Source of the DNA: Companilactobacillus metriopterae
GTDB taxonomy: Bacteria > Bacillota > Bacilli > Lactobacillales > Lactobacillaceae
DNA length: 64,000 nucleotides
Direction: 5' to 3'
Assembly (NCBI RefSeq): GCF_004117915.1
Contig: NZ_RSTD01000001.1
Coordinates: forward strand, 372,001-436,000
Both the position numbers and the translations under genes were made by a program. The notes under the pieces are model-generated. The model was not told where the DNA came from and did not search any database. It saw nothing but the letters and a program-made list of their open reading frames with translations. Below, in pieces: positions 54,987 through 63,500 of this stretch (position 1 is its first letter; each line of letters starts with the position of its first letter).

Positions 54987-56888
54987 TTGCATAAAAAAAT
55001 ATTTATCTCAGTATTTTCGTTATTAATTTTGGGATTGTTTATTATATTCCCTGCTCATAGTAATTCAAATCAAGTGCTTGCTGCAGATACTACAGTGACA
55101 CCACATGAAAAACCAACTTCTGATCCTACTATTTTCCTGTTCATATGGTTAACTACCGGATATAGTCTACAGCCTCAAAGTCAGTATACATATGTTGGTC
55201 ATCCTAAGACATTGATGACTTCTGCCTCATTATCCATTTGGGATGCTATTCTTCATCCTCTAGCAAGTCAACATTACACTTGGTATACTTCTAGTAATAA
55301 CGGTTCAACCTGGACTGATATGAAAAAGGGCGATCAAGATATAACTGTGGCACCTACTCAAGTGGGTGAGACTCATTACCAACAGAAAGTTAGATGGTAT
55401 TCTCTTTTTCCAGGACTTTTTGATCCAACTGCATATTCAAAAGTTGCAACTGTTACAACCCTACCGGATCCTGTCAATGCTAAATCATTAAAAGTTAACG
55501 CTGATGAAAGATATCTATACAATAACCAAAAAGATAGTGTCTCAACTTATGTTCATGCAACTCCATTTCCAACAAATGCCACAGGGGAAGTTACATGGGC
55601 AGTTAACGATACAAGTCTTGCTACTATAAATAACAAGACAGGTTTACTAACAGCAAACAATCAAAGTAAATCTGGTGTTGTTACAGTAACAGGTACTATT
55701 ACTAATAATGATGGTTCAACGGTATCTGATAGTACCACTGTTGAAATTGGTGGAGGACTAGAAGATCAAACCGTAGATGAAGGCAATACAGCTACTTTTG
55801 CTATAAAAGGAAATTTCTCTGCGACACCTGATTCTATTGCTTGGCATAAAGTTGTGAATGGAAATGATACTGTTGTTAGTACTTTAAATAGTAGAACGTA
55901 TACAACTCCAAAAACAACGTATAAGGATGACGGAACAAAATACTATGCAGTTATCAAAATATCTCAAGATGGTCAATCAACTACTATTACGACCAATCAG
56001 GCAAAGTTGAATGTTAATTTTGATACAGAACCAAGAATTACACTGGATAGTACAATAGAAGATAAGACCTATACAGCTCCAAATAATGACAATACTACAA
56101 TAAATTCGGTAGCCAAGAATGACAATATCGTTATTAAGGGTAATATTAAAGACGATAATGTGAATTCAAAACTTGCATCAGGTCTTTTAACATTTAAAAT
56201 ACCCTCTGATCTTAATGTGGCTGATGTAAAAATTGATGGATCATCTACTTCAAATTATTTAGTAACGAATGATAGTGATCCATCAACTAAGTACTTGAAT
56301 ATATTTGATTTAAGCTTTAAAACTACAAAAACTCATTCATTTGAATTATCGGGATACGTTGGAAGTATTCAATTAGATAACTATCAGTCATTTGTTTCAT
56401 TTAAGGGTGTAGATAATAATGATGATGAATTAGACGGTGAGTATCGTAGTAATATTTTGAATATTAATTACACTACAAATAATATAACTGCTAATTCCAG
56501 TGATATTGATTACGGGAGTATTGGTTATAAGAACATTAATCAACCAGTATCTGCACAGTTGAGTAACAGTAACAGAATTGCCTTAGAAGTTGAAGATAAG
56601 AGAAGAGAGAAGAAGCCAAAGCAAATTTATCTTTCTGAAGATAAACCATTGACTAATTCTACTGGAAATAAAATGAACGCTGATCTTAGATACTACTATT
56701 CAAATGGTAATTTTGATAGTTTGAGTAAGGGAAGTTTATTGATATTAAGTACAAAACTTGGTGAAGCTATTAATTCCATATATTGGAGCGATAAAACAGG
56801 ACTGAACTTATATCTATATAATCTTAATACACCAAAAGGTGATTATGAAGCATCACTAACTTGGACTATTGTTGATAGTGTTAAGTAA
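54987..56888 (+). CDS. Large secreted Ig-like surface protein with degenerate WxL domain
   Basis: A 633-residue exported protein. The signal peptide ends at VLAAD (about 33). A bacterial Ig-like (Big_2) module is visible at about 165-250, ending in VTVTGTI, and at least one more Ig-like module follows (GLEDQTVDEGNTATF). The C-terminus matches WxL topology: IDYGSIGYKN in place of LKFGxVS, and LTWTIVD as the last motif. The first W is missing (IALEVEDKR where WKLSVxDGR is expected). The start is TTG at 54987 after TTGGAGGGG. Confidence 0.82.
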   Translation: MHKKIFISVFSLLILGLFIIFPAHSNSNQVLAADTTVTPHEKPTSDPTIFLFIWLTTGYSLQPQSQYTYVGHPKTLMTSASLSIWDAILHPLASQHYTWYTSSNNGSTWTDMKKGDQDITVAPTQVGETHYQQKVRWYSLFPGLFDPTAYSKVATVTTLPDPVNAKSLKVNADERYLYNNQKDSVSTYVHATPFPTNATGEVTWAVNDTSLATINNKTGLLTANNQSKSGVVTVTGTITNNDGSTVSDSTTVEIGGGLEDQTVDEGNTATFAIKGNFSATPDSIAWHKVVNGNDTVVSTLNSRTYTTPKTTYKDDGTKYYAVIKISQDGQSTTITTNQAKLNVNFDTEPRITLDSTIEDKTYTAPNNDNTTINSVAKNDNIVIKGNIKDDNVNSKLASGLLTFKIPSDLNVADVKIDGSSTSNYLVTNDSDPSTKYLNIFDLSFKTTKTHSFELSGYVGSIQLDNYQSFVSFKGVDNNDDELDGEYRSNILNINYTTNNITANSSDIDYGSIGYKNINQPVSAQLSNSNRIALEVEDKRREKKPKQIYLSEDKPLTNSTGNKMNADLRYYYSNGNFDSLSKGSLLILSTKLGEAINSIYWSDKTGLNLYLYNLNTPKGDYEASLTWTIVDSVK

Positions 56889-56890
56889 AC

Positions 56891-56922
56891 AAAAAGGGCT
56901 CTCATTTGAGAGTCCTTTTTTT
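56891..56922. terminator. Bidirectional terminator
   Basis: AAAAAGGGCTCTC and GAGAGTCCTTTTT form the stem with one G-T pair and loop ATTT. Confidence 0.85.
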
Positions 56923-57289
56923 ATTTGTTAGAAACAGCAAAGTATAAATCATTAGGGTCTTTGAAGTTAAATACTTTGTTATCACCCATTTGTTGTAAAT
57001 CACCAACAGTGATATCAAGTTTGATCATCTTACTTCTTAAACTATCAATATCATCTGAGTGGAACATTATAGATGGGACATTGTCAGCCACTTCAGGAGA
57101 ATTTTCTTTTATAAATTTAATATCATAAATGCACAAACTTAAACTACTGTTATCAGTAGGGGATACTTTAGCAAATGAGTAATTTCCTATTTTACCAGCT
57201 TCTATCAGTGAGAAGCCGATATTTTGCCAAAATTTTGCTTCAGCATCTACATTTTTAACGTACAACATTACTTCGACTAGATCATTCAT
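56921..57289 (-). CDS. VOC-family (glyoxalase-like) protein
   Basis: A 122-residue protein with the paired beta-alpha-beta-beta-beta fold of the vicinal oxygen chelate family: VEVMLYVKNVDAEAKFWQNIGFSLIE and the second half ending FKDPNDLYFAVS. The metal ligands of true glyoxalase I are not all evident, so the activity is unknown. GGAGG lies before the ATG. Single gene. Confidence 0.85.
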   Translation of the reverse strand: MNDLVEVMLYVKNVDAEAKFWQNIGFSLIEAGKIGNYSFAKVSPTDNSSLSLCIYDIKFIKENSPEVADNVPSIMFHSDDIDSLRSKMIKLDITVGDLQQMGDNKVFNFKDPNDLYFAVSNK

Positions 57290-57381
57290 TATTTAATATC
57301 CTCCAACTTTCTATTTATAATCTAAAAATAATTTTAACAAATAAATCAAAGTTATGGAGCATTAACTAGTGTTATCAATAT

Positions 57382-58233
57382 TTATAGTGTTTTTAAAAAT
57401 AGATAAACTTTTTGTGATTTGCTTATATAGTTTCTTTTATTGAAACAATCATAATTGTTCTTTCTTATTACATTTAAAATCTCTTTATAGAACATCATTG
57501 ATCGAATTGTAGATTTTTTTGCAATTGGTTTTAAATATTTTGCTCCGTCTTCAAATTCTTTATAATATTTTTCTGCAATTTTAGCTTCATATTCCCAAAG
57601 ATTAATAAAATTATCATTCAATAATTTGTTATGTAAATCATCTAAAGAGTAGTTATATGAATGCATTACTTCTACAGGGAGGTATACTCTGTTATTCTTG
57701 TCATCTTCACCAACATCTCTCAGTACATTTGTTAATTGCATAGCTTTACCCAAATAAATAGCATATGGATTAAATGCATCGGGGTCATCAGAGATAATAG
57801 GTGATAGCATGAGACCAACAGTTCCTGCAACATAGTAACAGTAATCCTCTAATCGATTTTGAGTCTTTATCTCGATTGTTTGAAAATCGGAAATTTGACC
57901 ATGTATCATATCTCTAAATGCTTGAATATTCATATCATAGTTTTGAAATACAACATACAGAGCCCGCCACATTGGTGAATCCTCAATATTTCCATTTAAA
58001 AATTCATCAAATTCAGTAACAAAGTATTCGAGAGTAGTTATGTCATCATTTTTATCTGCTAGATCATCAATTTTTCTACAAAATGTATATACTGCAAAAA
58101 CACTGTAGGCATCTTCTAGCGGTAAGGACTTAAAAGCGTTGTAAAAACTCGTGGAGTTATTTTTTATTACATTCTTACAATATTCAAAATCATCTTTGTA
58201 TTTCAAAAATAAATTTTCAGAATTATTTGTCAT
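57382..58233 (-). CDS. crtM: Dehydrosqualene / phytoene synthase family protein (C30 carotenoid)
   Basis: A 283-residue enzyme joining two farnesyl diphosphates into dehydrosqualene. The first Asp-rich motif is CRKIDDLADKND and the second is LRDVGEDDKNNRVYLP, with CYYVAGTVG between. The ATG at 58233 lies inside the end of crtN, in another frame, so translation is coupled. With crtN it makes yellow 4,4'-diaponeurosporene-type pigment, which protects the membrane from oxidation in related species. Confidence 0.92.
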   Translation of the reverse strand: MTNNSENLFLKYKDDFEYCKNVIKNNSTSFYNAFKSLPLEDAYSVFAVYTFCRKIDDLADKNDDITTLEYFVTEFDEFLNGNIEDSPMWRALYVVFQNYDMNIQAFRDMIHGQISDFQTIEIKTQNRLEDYCYYVAGTVGLMLSPIISDDPDAFNPYAIYLGKAMQLTNVLRDVGEDDKNNRVYLPVEVMHSYNYSLDDLHNKLLNDNFINLWEYEAKIAEKYYKEFEDGAKYLKPIAKKSTIRSMMFYKEILNVIRKNNYDCFNKRNYISKSQKVYLFLKTL

Positions 58234-59701
58234 CTCGTAATATTTCCTCAACTGTTAATTTTGCACTGTTAAGTACTATTGGAACACCTGCACCTGGGTG
58301 AACACTGCTGCCGGCAAAGTATAGGTTTTCTATTTCATCAGATTTGTTATGAGGTCTGAAATAGTTGCTTTGTAGTAGGGTAGGTCTTAATCCAAATGTA
58401 GCACCGTTGTATGCGTTGAATTTTTCTTCAAAGTCTTTAGGTGTATAGATATGTTCAACACGAATGTGATCCCTGATATCAGGAAGAATATCCTCGTCTT
58501 CCATCATTGTTAGAATCTTATTTCTATATTTGGCAACTTCATCTGAACTCCAAGACATTTTTCCACTTGAAAGTTCTGGCACTGGAGTGAGGATATAGAT
58601 TGATTCACCATCTTCAGGTGCCATCGATTCATCAATTCTACTAGGGATGTATATGTAAGATGAGGGATCTTCAGGGAAGATGTTGTTAGCGAATAAATCA
58701 TCAACATTCTTTTTGAAATCATCCGCAAATCTTATAGTATGAAGATTTCTGTTTGAATACTTTTTATCTGTTCCTAGATATATCATGAATGCTGAACAAG
58801 AGTATTTCATACTATCAATTTTCTTATTTGTATACTTCTTTCTATTTGTTTCATCGATTAAATTCTTCATAGCATAAGGAAAGTCGGCATTGGCCAAAAC
58901 ATAGTCAGAAGGAAATTCTTTATCATCAATAATTATTCCAGTAGCCTTCTTGTTCTCAACCATAATTTTAGATACGTCGCTATTAAGATGTATCTTTCCA
59001 CCTAGTTCTTCAAACAATTTAGCCATAGCTGTAGCCATTGAGTACATACCACCATCTATGTACCATACTCCATAAAGTGATTGAATCATTGGAATTATAT
59101 TGTAAAGAGATGGACCTTCATATGGAGAAATGCCAATATAAAGAGTTTGGAAGGCAATTGATTTGGCGATTCTGTCATCCTCAACAAATTTTGAAATAGC
59201 AGTGTATGCGTCACCGAGAGTGTGTAATTTAAAACCTGCTACTAGAGATTTCATATTAAAAAAATCGTGTGGTTTTCTGTAAGATTTGTTTAAAAAATTC
59301 TCATTGGCAATAATGTATTTATCATATATATCGCTCAAGAATTTATAATAACCTGAAGCATTTTCGTCGCCCATGGACTTAGTTAGTTTGACAAGGTCAG
59401 AAGTAAGTTCTAAGTCGTCATCGTTTTTAAATTTTAAATCCATCATTGGTTCGATGCGTCTCATATGAATATAATCTTCAGGATTTTTTCCAGCAAATTC
59501 GAATACTTCGTTGTAGATATCAGGCATCATTACGATTGTTGGACCAACATCAAATTTATAGCCGGAATCGACTATTTGGTTCATCTTGCCTCCGACTGTA
59601 GATTCTTTTTCGTATATATCAACGTCGTATCCTAACTTTTGCAATCTGATACCAGCAGATAATCCTCCAACACCAGATCCTATTATAGTAATTTTTTTCA
59701 T
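58223..59701 (-). CDS. crtN: Diapophytoene desaturase
   Basis: A 492-residue FAD enzyme that desaturates the CrtM product. The dinucleotide motif IGSGVGGLSAGIRLQKLGYDVDIYEK is at residues 5-30. The C-terminal carotenoid-desaturase signature is LYFAGSSVHPGAGVPIVLNSAKLT. The ATG at 59701 follows AGGTGG; a GTG 15 bases upstream overlaps that site. It is the first gene of the pair and overlaps crtM by eleven bases. Confidence 0.94.
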   Translation of the reverse strand: MKKITIIGSGVGGLSAGIRLQKLGYDVDIYEKESTVGGKMNQIVDSGYKFDVGPTIVMMPDIYNEVFEFAGKNPEDYIHMRRIEPMMDLKFKNDDDLELTSDLVKLTKSMGDENASGYYKFLSDIYDKYIIANENFLNKSYRKPHDFFNMKSLVAGFKLHTLGDAYTAISKFVEDDRIAKSIAFQTLYIGISPYEGPSLYNIIPMIQSLYGVWYIDGGMYSMATAMAKLFEELGGKIHLNSDVSKIMVENKKATGIIIDDKEFPSDYVLANADFPYAMKNLIDETNRKKYTNKKIDSMKYSCSAFMIYLGTDKKYSNRNLHTIRFADDFKKNVDDLFANNIFPEDPSSYIYIPSRIDESMAPEDGESIYILTPVPELSSGKMSWSSDEVAKYRNKILTMMEDEDILPDIRDHIRVEHIYTPKDFEEKFNAYNGATFGLRPTLLQSNYFRPHNKSDEIENLYFAGSSVHPGAGVPIVLNSAKLTVEEILRDDK

Positions 59702-59821
59702 GTTTAAATATTCCACCTATTTCTTAGTTAATTTAATTATATGACATAATTGGCGAAATATATAATTATAGGAATAACAAAATAAAAATTAATACAGTTT
59801 ATAAATATGTATCGAATATAT

Positions 59822-59966
59822 TTGACAAGTGTGTTAAAATTGAAATTAATTTTCATTAAAGATTAATTACTTTAATAATAAGAAATTAATTTCCGGTTTA
59901 TAAAAGTGTTTACAAATTGAAATGAATCCATTAAAGTAAGGCTTAATCAATTGGTTAAGCCTTTTT
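59822..59966 (+). ncRNA. Candidate structured small RNA or leader
   Basis: TTGACA at 59822-59827 precedes a weak -10 region (ATTAAT at 59845). TTACTTTAAT at 59867-59876 is exactly complementary to ATTAAAGTAA at 59930-59939. A terminator directly follows: AAGGCTTAATC at 59938-59948 with GGTTAAGCCTT and a T5 run. No ORF explains it. It could be a free RNA or an attenuated leader of the gene at 60004. Confidence 0.4.
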
Positions 59967-60003
59967 GACGTCAAAGGTAAATTTAAATTGGAGAATTTTT
60001 ATT

Positions 60004-60330
60004 ATGGATGTGAGATTAGTAAATAATGAAACTGGAGATATGATAGATGTAAATTTAGGATTTTCGTGGACTACTTTATTTTTTGCGTTTTTCCCGGCAA
60101 TTTTTAGAAAAGATTGGAAGTGGGCAGGAATAATATTTGGAATTTATTTCGTGGCGAATATTTTAACATTAGGAGTTGCTGGGGTTGGTGGAATTATAAC
60201 CGCAGTAGTATTCGCATTTTTGTACAACGGACTTTATGTAAAAGATTTGTTGCAAAAGGGGTACGAACCAGCAGGTGATAACTCTAAAAAGGTATTAGAA
60301 AGAAAAAATCTAATCCAAATTAAAAATTAA
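60004..60330 (+). CDS. DUF2628 / HrgC-like small membrane protein
   Basis: A 108-residue protein with a short polar N-terminus and two or three membrane helices. FSWTTLFFAFFPAIFRKDWKWAGI and the end FLYNGLYVKDLLQKGYEPA recall the DUF2628 family, whose function is unknown. ATG at 60004 follows TTGGAGAA. The earlier in-frame start at 59965 overlaps the terminator and is rejected. Confidence 0.75.
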   Translation: MDVRLVNNETGDMIDVNLGFSWTTLFFAFFPAIFRKDWKWAGIIFGIYFVANILTLGVAGVGGIITAVVFAFLYNGLYVKDLLQKGYEPAGDNSKKVLERKNLIQIKN

Positions 60331-60453
60331 TTTTTTATAACGTATCAATCAATATACTTTTATTTGTAAATTATCGAGATTATAATTAGCGTGTTTTTGA
60401 AATAGTATTACATGCTATGTGTATCAAAATAATAGTATATGGGGAGAAAAGAT

Positions 60454-61239
60454 ATGAAGAAGAAGTTAGTATTATTAGGAATAATACTATTAAATATTTT
60501 AGTAATTGGGGGGTATAAAACTAGCACAGTAGTTCAGGCTTCCACAGATATTCTTACTGATAAATATGAGCCTACTGGTGTCGCTGCTGTGAAATATCCA
60601 CAAGTAGTAATTAGAACAAACAGATATGAAAAGAGAACAGATTTGGACAGTATTATTACTAGTGTTAATAATGTCGTCAACGAATATCCAGAAGATGACA
60701 GTGCTGCAAGATCTAAAGCAGCAATTGCTTCACTGAATACATACTTTAACTCAGGTAATATCGGTCATGTTTGGATTATCGTATTTAATAGTTCCAAAGC
60801 TGGCGATTATACTAGCTATGCTTACCATGGAAATGGTTATATAAAAAATGGTCCTTACGATACATCAGAAAGAAAATTTCATCAAGAACTTGCTGTAAAT
60901 GTTAAATCTTATGATGATACTAGAAATTTAATGGAAGGAACATATATTCCTAAGTTAAACAGCGAAAGTTACAGTGTTGGTAAAATGATGAACCTTAGTG
61001 GTACTGCAACTAATGGTTCATACACACCTATTAATAATTGTGCATGGTTTGCTGGAGAATTGTTCAATCAGACAACTGGTGAAAATCTAGTTTATGCTCA
61101 ACCAATTAATGGTCAGAATCTAAGCAGTTGGGGTATGCCATATTTAGCTAACATCAGTCAAATTGCTGATCCAGGTATGGTATCGGAAAGTATTGAAAAA
61201 GATAACGAGAAGAAATGTTTCCATTTCTTAGATTTCTAA
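60454..61239 (+). CDS. Secreted protein with possible permuted His/Cys (papain-like fold) site
   Basis: A 261-residue exported protein. The signal peptide ends at VVQAS (about residue 29). GNIGHVWIIVFNS has His105 at a strand start, and PINNCAWFAGELFN has Cys196 at a helix start. That order, His before Cys, is typical of circularly permuted NlpC/LRAT/PPPDE-type enzymes. I cannot name the family, and the C-terminal KKCFHFLDF is unexplained. ATG 60454 follows GGGGAGAAAAG. It could be a peptidase, thioesterase or effector; only the two motif positions support this. Confidence 0.6.
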   Translation: MKKKLVLLGIILLNILVIGGYKTSTVVQASTDILTDKYEPTGVAAVKYPQVVIRTNRYEKRTDLDSIITSVNNVVNEYPEDDSAARSKAAIASLNTYFNSGNIGHVWIIVFNSSKAGDYTSYAYHGNGYIKNGPYDTSERKFHQELAVNVKSYDDTRNLMEGTYIPKLNSESYSVGKMMNLSGTATNGSYTPINNCAWFAGELFNQTTGENLVYAQPINGQNLSSWGMPYLANISQIADPGMVSESIEKDNEKKCFHFLDF

Positions 61240-61240
61240 A

Positions 61241-61275
61241 ACAAAAACACTACTTTTGAGTAGTGTTTTTGTTTC
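61241..61275. terminator. Terminator after the secreted protein gene
   Basis: AAAACACTACT and AGTAGTGTTTT form the stem with loop TTTG, flanked by A and T runs. Confidence 0.88.
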
Positions 61276-61333
61276 TTTAAAGATGTTATTATTGGGTTAA
61301 GCTTTAATTTGGAATTATTTGGGGGCATTAACT

Positions 61334-61384
61334 ATGGGAGTAATTGTTGGGGTGATTGAATTTATAACTACAATTTGGTTTTAG
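61334..61384 (+). CDS. Sixteen-residue hydrophobic peptide ORF
   Basis: GGGGG at 61321 lies about eight bases before ATG. The frame encodes MGVIVGVIEFITTIWF and is followed at once by a terminator. It has no basic residues, unlike most membrane toxin peptides. It may be a short signal, leader or membrane peptide, or chance. Confidence 0.35.
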   Translation: MGVIVGVIEFITTIWF

Positions 61385-61390
61385 AATAAT

Positions 61391-61425
61391 AAAAAGTTCA
61401 CTATTTATGATAGTGAACTTTTTTA
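61391..61425. terminator. Bidirectional terminator before the GAPDH paralogue end
   Basis: AAAAGTTCACTAT and ATAGTGAACTTTT form the stem with loop TTATG; it closes the peptide ORF and the leftward GAPDH gene. Confidence 0.85.
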
Positions 61426-61430
61426 GTATT

Positions 61431-62442
61431 TTAAATTTTGGCTAGTTTATTTAACACTCGTACCATTTGACATACAAATCCATATTCATTGTCATACCAA
61501 GAAACTGTCTTAATTAATTGGTAGTCATCAGTTGTAACAACTTCTGTTTGCGTAGGGTCGAAGATACCACCAAAAGTTGTACCGATAACATCCGAAGAAA
61601 CAATTTCATCATCATTAAATCCAAATGAAGGATTATTTTTTGTGTAATTAGTTAGTACTTCATTAACTTGCTCTTCAGTTACTTTGGTATCCAAAATTGT
61701 AGTTAATTCGGTGATTGAACCATCAGCGACGGCTACTCTTTGAGCATGACCTTTTAACTTACCATTTAATTCTGGAATAACTAATCCAATAGCTTTAGCT
61801 GCTCCGGTAGAATGGGGAATAGTGTTTTCTGCTGCTGCACGTGCAGCACGTTTGTTTCCGCCTCTATCTGGTCCGTCTTGTAGTTTTTGTGTTGCTGTAT
61901 AAGCATGAACAGTAGTCATAGTACCAACTTTAATACCAAATGCTTTATTTTAAGCAGAATGCTAGTGGTGCCAGACTGTTAGTTGTACATGATCCTGCCG
62001 AGATAATTTTATCGGAACTGTTTATAGTATCATCGTTGACGTCATAAACAATAGTTTTAATTTTACCTGCTGGAGCAGAAATTAGAACTCTTTGAACGCC
62101 AGCTTTTAAATGCGCTGAGGCTTTTTCTTCAGATGTATACAATCCAGTACACTCAAGAACTAATTCTACATTATTATTTTTAACCCAAGGTATATTAGAT
62201 GCATCCTTTTCTGCATAAATTTCTATTTCGCTATCATTAACAATAATTGAGTGATCTGTATAGTTAACGGTCCCATCAAAAACACCATGAATTGAATCAT
62301 ACTTAAATAACTGTGCCAATGCCTCAGGACTTGTCAAATCATTAATTGCTACAACAGAAACTGTTGATTTATTATCACTAAGAATACGTCTTAAAGCTAA
62401 TCTTCCAATTCTGCCAAAACCATTTATTCCAATATTAGTCAT
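61431..62442 (-). pseudogene. gap: Glyceraldehyde-3-phosphate dehydrogenase paralogue, frameshifted
   Basis: Two adjoining frames make one GAPDH. The first part (ATG 62442) has [15 protein letters not shown], the NAD-preferring VAINDL and the catalytic Cys152 in [11 protein letters not shown], and stops after CLK at 61945. The second holds [11 protein letters not shown] and the substrate domain to SWYDNEYGF. Removing one A from the A4 tract (61948-61951) gives [20 protein letters not shown] and a normal 336-residue protein. The usual second Cys of SCTTNC is Ser. It is coupled to the DMT transporter gene by eight bases. It is a second GAPDH or an erythrose-phosphate type enzyme, and a main gap gene probably lies elsewhere. 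Confidence 0.85.
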
Positions 62443-63382
62443 TTACCTGTACCTCTTTTTTATTATTTAATATGTATCTGTTATATAAATTGTTTAAAAC
62501 AAGCGCGGCTATAGTGATAGCAACACCTAGTAATTCAAAACGTGAAACGTGATAACCATTTATAATTGATATTACAAATGACGTTATTGGTACTAAATTC
62601 ATGAATAGGATACCGTTGATAGGTTTGACTATCCTATTACCCATGTTCCAAGCAAATACCGCAATTACGCCGGCAAATGTAATCATGTAAATTAAAGCAC
62701 CTCTTACTCCAATAATTTGATTAACAGTTGGGAATGATAATAAACCAAATGCTGTTGCAAATATGAGGATAACAATTACTGAACCAACACCATAAATTGA
62801 TGTTAGAGTTGAATATCTTAAAATTGACCAATCTGGGAAATCAGTACCACCAGTTGTATAAATTACCCAACATAAAGCACCTAATAAGATTAAAACTAGT
62901 GCAAATAGGGTGTTCTTTCCAGAATATAAAATTGAAATATCACCTTTTGTTACTACCATAAATACACCAATAGCAGCAACAATCATAGAAATCAATGAAA
63001 CTTTAGTAGGCTTTGTTCCTTTGTAAACCCACCCAACTAAAACTCCTAATAGTGGTTGGATTGCCATCATAACTGAAGCAATAATAGCGCCAGAAGGTCC
63101 AGCTATTTTTTGACCAAGGAATACTAAGAAACTAAATCCTGCAAACGCTGAAGTTCCTAATATCCAAATTTTTAGTCTGTGTCCTTGCGTATTGAAAGAT
63201 TTTTTTCCTTCAATTATCCAAAGTAATATTGCAAATATAATCGCTACAGAACCATATCTAAATAGTGTGAAGTAGAATGGATCCATTATTTTCAGTGCAG
63301 GAGCCATAACTGGAAACATGCCTCCCCAGGATAAGACTGATATTAAACACAGTAATAATCCTGATAAGTATCTTTTTGACAT
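62435..63382 (-). CDS. DMT-superfamily (EamA) transporter
   Basis: A 315-residue membrane protein with ten helices in two EamA repeats. The first has [31 protein letters not shown] and [25 protein letters not shown]; the second includes [31 protein letters not shown] exporters move amino acids or metabolites. ATG 63382 follows AAAGGAGA. Its last codons overlap the GAPDH paralogue start, so the two are coupled. A divergent LysR gene probably controls the pair. Confidence 0.9.
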   Translation of the reverse strand: MSKRYLSGLLLCLISVLSWGGMFPVMAPALKIMDPFYFTLFRYGSVAIIFAILLWIIEGKKSFNTQGHRLKIWILGTSAFAGFSFLVFLGQKIAGPSGAIIASVMMAIQPLLGVLVGWVYKGTKPTKVSLISMIVAAIGVFMVVTKGDISILYSGKNTLFALVLILLGALCWVIYTTGGTDFPDWSILRYSTLTSIYGVGSVIVILIFATAFGLLSFPTVNQIIGVRGALIYMITFAGVIAVFAWNMGNRIVKPINGILFMNLVPITSFVISIINGYHVSRFELLGVAITIAALVLNNLYNRYILNNKKEVQVND

Positions 63383-63455
63383 TAGTAAATCTCCTTTCAA
63401 ATTAGAATTTATCAGTGGATTGTACTTTTGGGAATTAACTCTTTATAATGTGGCT

Positions 63456-63472
63456 TATAACTAATGGTTATA
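63456..63472. promoter_or_regulatory. LysR-type operator dyad between the lysR gene and the DMT operon
   Basis: TATAAC and GTTATA form a perfect 6-bp dyad with spacer TAATG and satisfy T-N11-A. TATAAT at 63444-63449 upstream puts the rightward transcription start inside the dyad. Confidence 0.65.
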
Positions 63473-63500
63473 TGGGTCTCTAAATGACAGGGGAATACTT

